DNA of 6,810 bases from JBDSSS01 sp038224055 (lineage in GTDB: Bacteria; Actinomycetota; Actinomycetes; Actinomycetales; Dermatophilaceae). This document shows, one piece after another, positions 6,309 to 6,810 of this stretch (its first letter is position 1; the number at the start of each line of letters is the position of its first letter). Where the stretch lies: the NCBI GenBank assembly GCA_038224055.1, contig JBBRGO010000183.1, forward strand, positions 1 through 6,810. Direction: 5' to 3'. A model generated the notes under the pieces. That model did not search any database and was not told the origin of the DNA. It saw only the letters and a program-made list of their open reading frames with translations. A program made the position numbers and the translations under genes.

Positions 6309-6361
6309 CAATCACCCGCACGCGCCCGGGCCGCTCCGGCCGATTCGGTGCGGTGCGGTCC

Positions 6362-6380
6362 GCCCCGATAGCCTCGGGGC
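6362..6380 (+). promoter_or_regulatory. Perfect inverted repeat and candidate leaderless -10 element before ettA
   Basis: GCCCCGA (6362-6368) and TCGGGGC (6374-6380) are perfect reverse complements separated by 5 nt, ending at the base before ATG 6381. TAGCCT (6369-6374), a TANNNT-type actinobacterial -10, overlaps the loop. It leaves 6 nt before the ATG, so transcription could start at the A of the start codon. The only G-run near the start (6376-6379) is too close to be a ribosome binding site. Leaderless transcription is the simplest reading. The -35 is unclear (TTCGGT at 6344-6349 is a weak candidate). The rest of the 72-bp gap also holds a small GGCC-GCTCC-GGCC hairpin at 6329-6341 with no T-run. 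Confidence 0.5.
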
Positions 6381-6810
6381 ATGGCCGAGTACATCTACAC
6401 CATGACCCGCGCACGCAAGGCGCACAACGAGAAGGTCATCCTCGATGACGTCTCGATGTCCTTCTACCCGGGTGCGAAGATTGGGATGGTTGGGCCCAAC
6501 GGCGCCGGCAAGTCGACGATCCTCAAGATCATGGCCGGCCTCGACCAGCCGTCCAACGGCGAGGCCCGCATCGCGCCGGGCGCGAGCGTCGGCATCCTGC
6601 TCCAGGAGCCGCCCCTCAACGAGGACAAGACCGTCCTCGGCAACGTCGAGGAGGGCGCCGGCGCGATCAAGGACAAGGTCGACCGCTACAACGCGATCAG
6701 CGCCGAGATGGCCGAGCCGGACGCCGACTACGACGCGCTCCTCGCCGAGATGGGCACCCTCCAGGAGGAGATCGACCACGCCGACGCGTGGGACCTCGAC
6801 AGCCAGCTCG
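6381..6810 (+). CDS. ettA: Energy-dependent translational throttle protein EttA (ABC-F), 3'-truncated by window edge
   Basis: From ATG 6381 the frame stays open to the window end, giving 143 residues of a protein normally about 555-560 long. The opening MAEYIYTMTRARKAHNEKVI is characteristic of EttA. It is followed by the first ATPase domain with Walker A GPNGAGKST (38-46) and the Q-loop LLQEPPL (73-79). Residues ~93-143 form a charged helical segment matching the EttA arm insertion between Q-loop and signature motif. ABC-F proteins are soluble, lack membrane domains and act on the ribosome; EttA binds the E site and gates early elongation according to the ATP/ADP ratio. Position next to an ssb-like gene is a conserved actinobacterial arrangement. 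The first signature motif, Walker B and the whole second ATPase domain lie beyond the window. No Shine-Dalgarno sequence is well placed, in keeping with leaderless expression. Confidence 0.93.
   Translation, partial: MAEYIYTMTRARKAHNEKVILDDVSMSFYPGAKIGMVGPNGAGKSTILKIMAGLDQPSNGEARIAPGASVGILLQEPPLNEDKTVLGNVEEGAGAIKDKVDRYNAISAEMAEPDADYDALLAEMGTLQEEIDHADAWDLDSQL

Noticed and set aside
6329..6341. GGCC-GCTCC-GGCC hairpin after ssb as a terminator
   Set aside because: The stem is only 4 bp and no T-run follows, so a rho-independent terminator cannot be supported.

Overview
The window is GC-rich (roughly 70% or more by eye). It has GTG starts, overlapping stop/start junctions and strong G/C bias at third codon positions, all typical of Actinobacteria. 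The ssb-like gene followed by ettA, preceded by paired dynamin/YfjP-like GTPases, also fits an actinobacterium. A Micrococcales member (Intrasporangiaceae/Janibacter-like) is my guess from general impression, not a computed assignment. All supported genes lie on the + strand. I see no tRNA, rRNA, CRISPR array or insertion sequence.

Layout: (1) Positions 1-779 are the 3' part of a GT4-type glycosyltransferase whose start lies upstream of the window. (2) A family 2 (GT-A) glycosyltransferase starts at GTG 776, overlapping the GT4 stop by four bases. Its frame meets no stop until 3865, so it runs without interruption into the next gene. The glycosyltransferase similarity fades by about 2020. A non-coding-looking stretch with a 22-bp tandem repeat fills about 2024-2155. 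(3) A dynamin-like P-loop GTPase most likely starts at its own GTG at 2156, behind a good ribosome binding site, and ends at 3865. (4) A paralogous YfjP/Era-like GTPase with C-terminal membrane segments occupies 3862-5547, overlapping its neighbour by ATGA. (5) A 146-bp gap holds a folded-looking element and a strong ribosome binding site. (6) Positions 5694-6308 encode a second-type single-stranded DNA-binding protein with a repetitive, acidic C-terminal tail. (7) A short gap ends in a perfect 7-bp inverted repeat that abuts the next start codon. (8) From 6381 to beyond the window runs the N-terminal part of EttA, an ABC-F translation factor.

Functionally there are three blocks. The two glycosyltransferases form a translationally coupled pair, probably acting on a cell-surface polysaccharide. 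The two GTPases form a second coupled pair, likely a membrane-remodelling or septum-associated couple by analogy with Streptomyces DynA/DynB and mycobacterial IniA/IniC. The ssb-like gene and ettA are housekeeping or stress functions that happen to be neighbours. The most unusual feature is the missing stop between the GT2 and GTPase blocks. Each copy of the 22-bp repeat places the TGA position in a different frame, and the third copy, which would close the GT2 frame, reads CGA. The window may therefore contain a real fusion, a recently lost stop codon, or a frameshift or sequencing error near the GT2 3' end.
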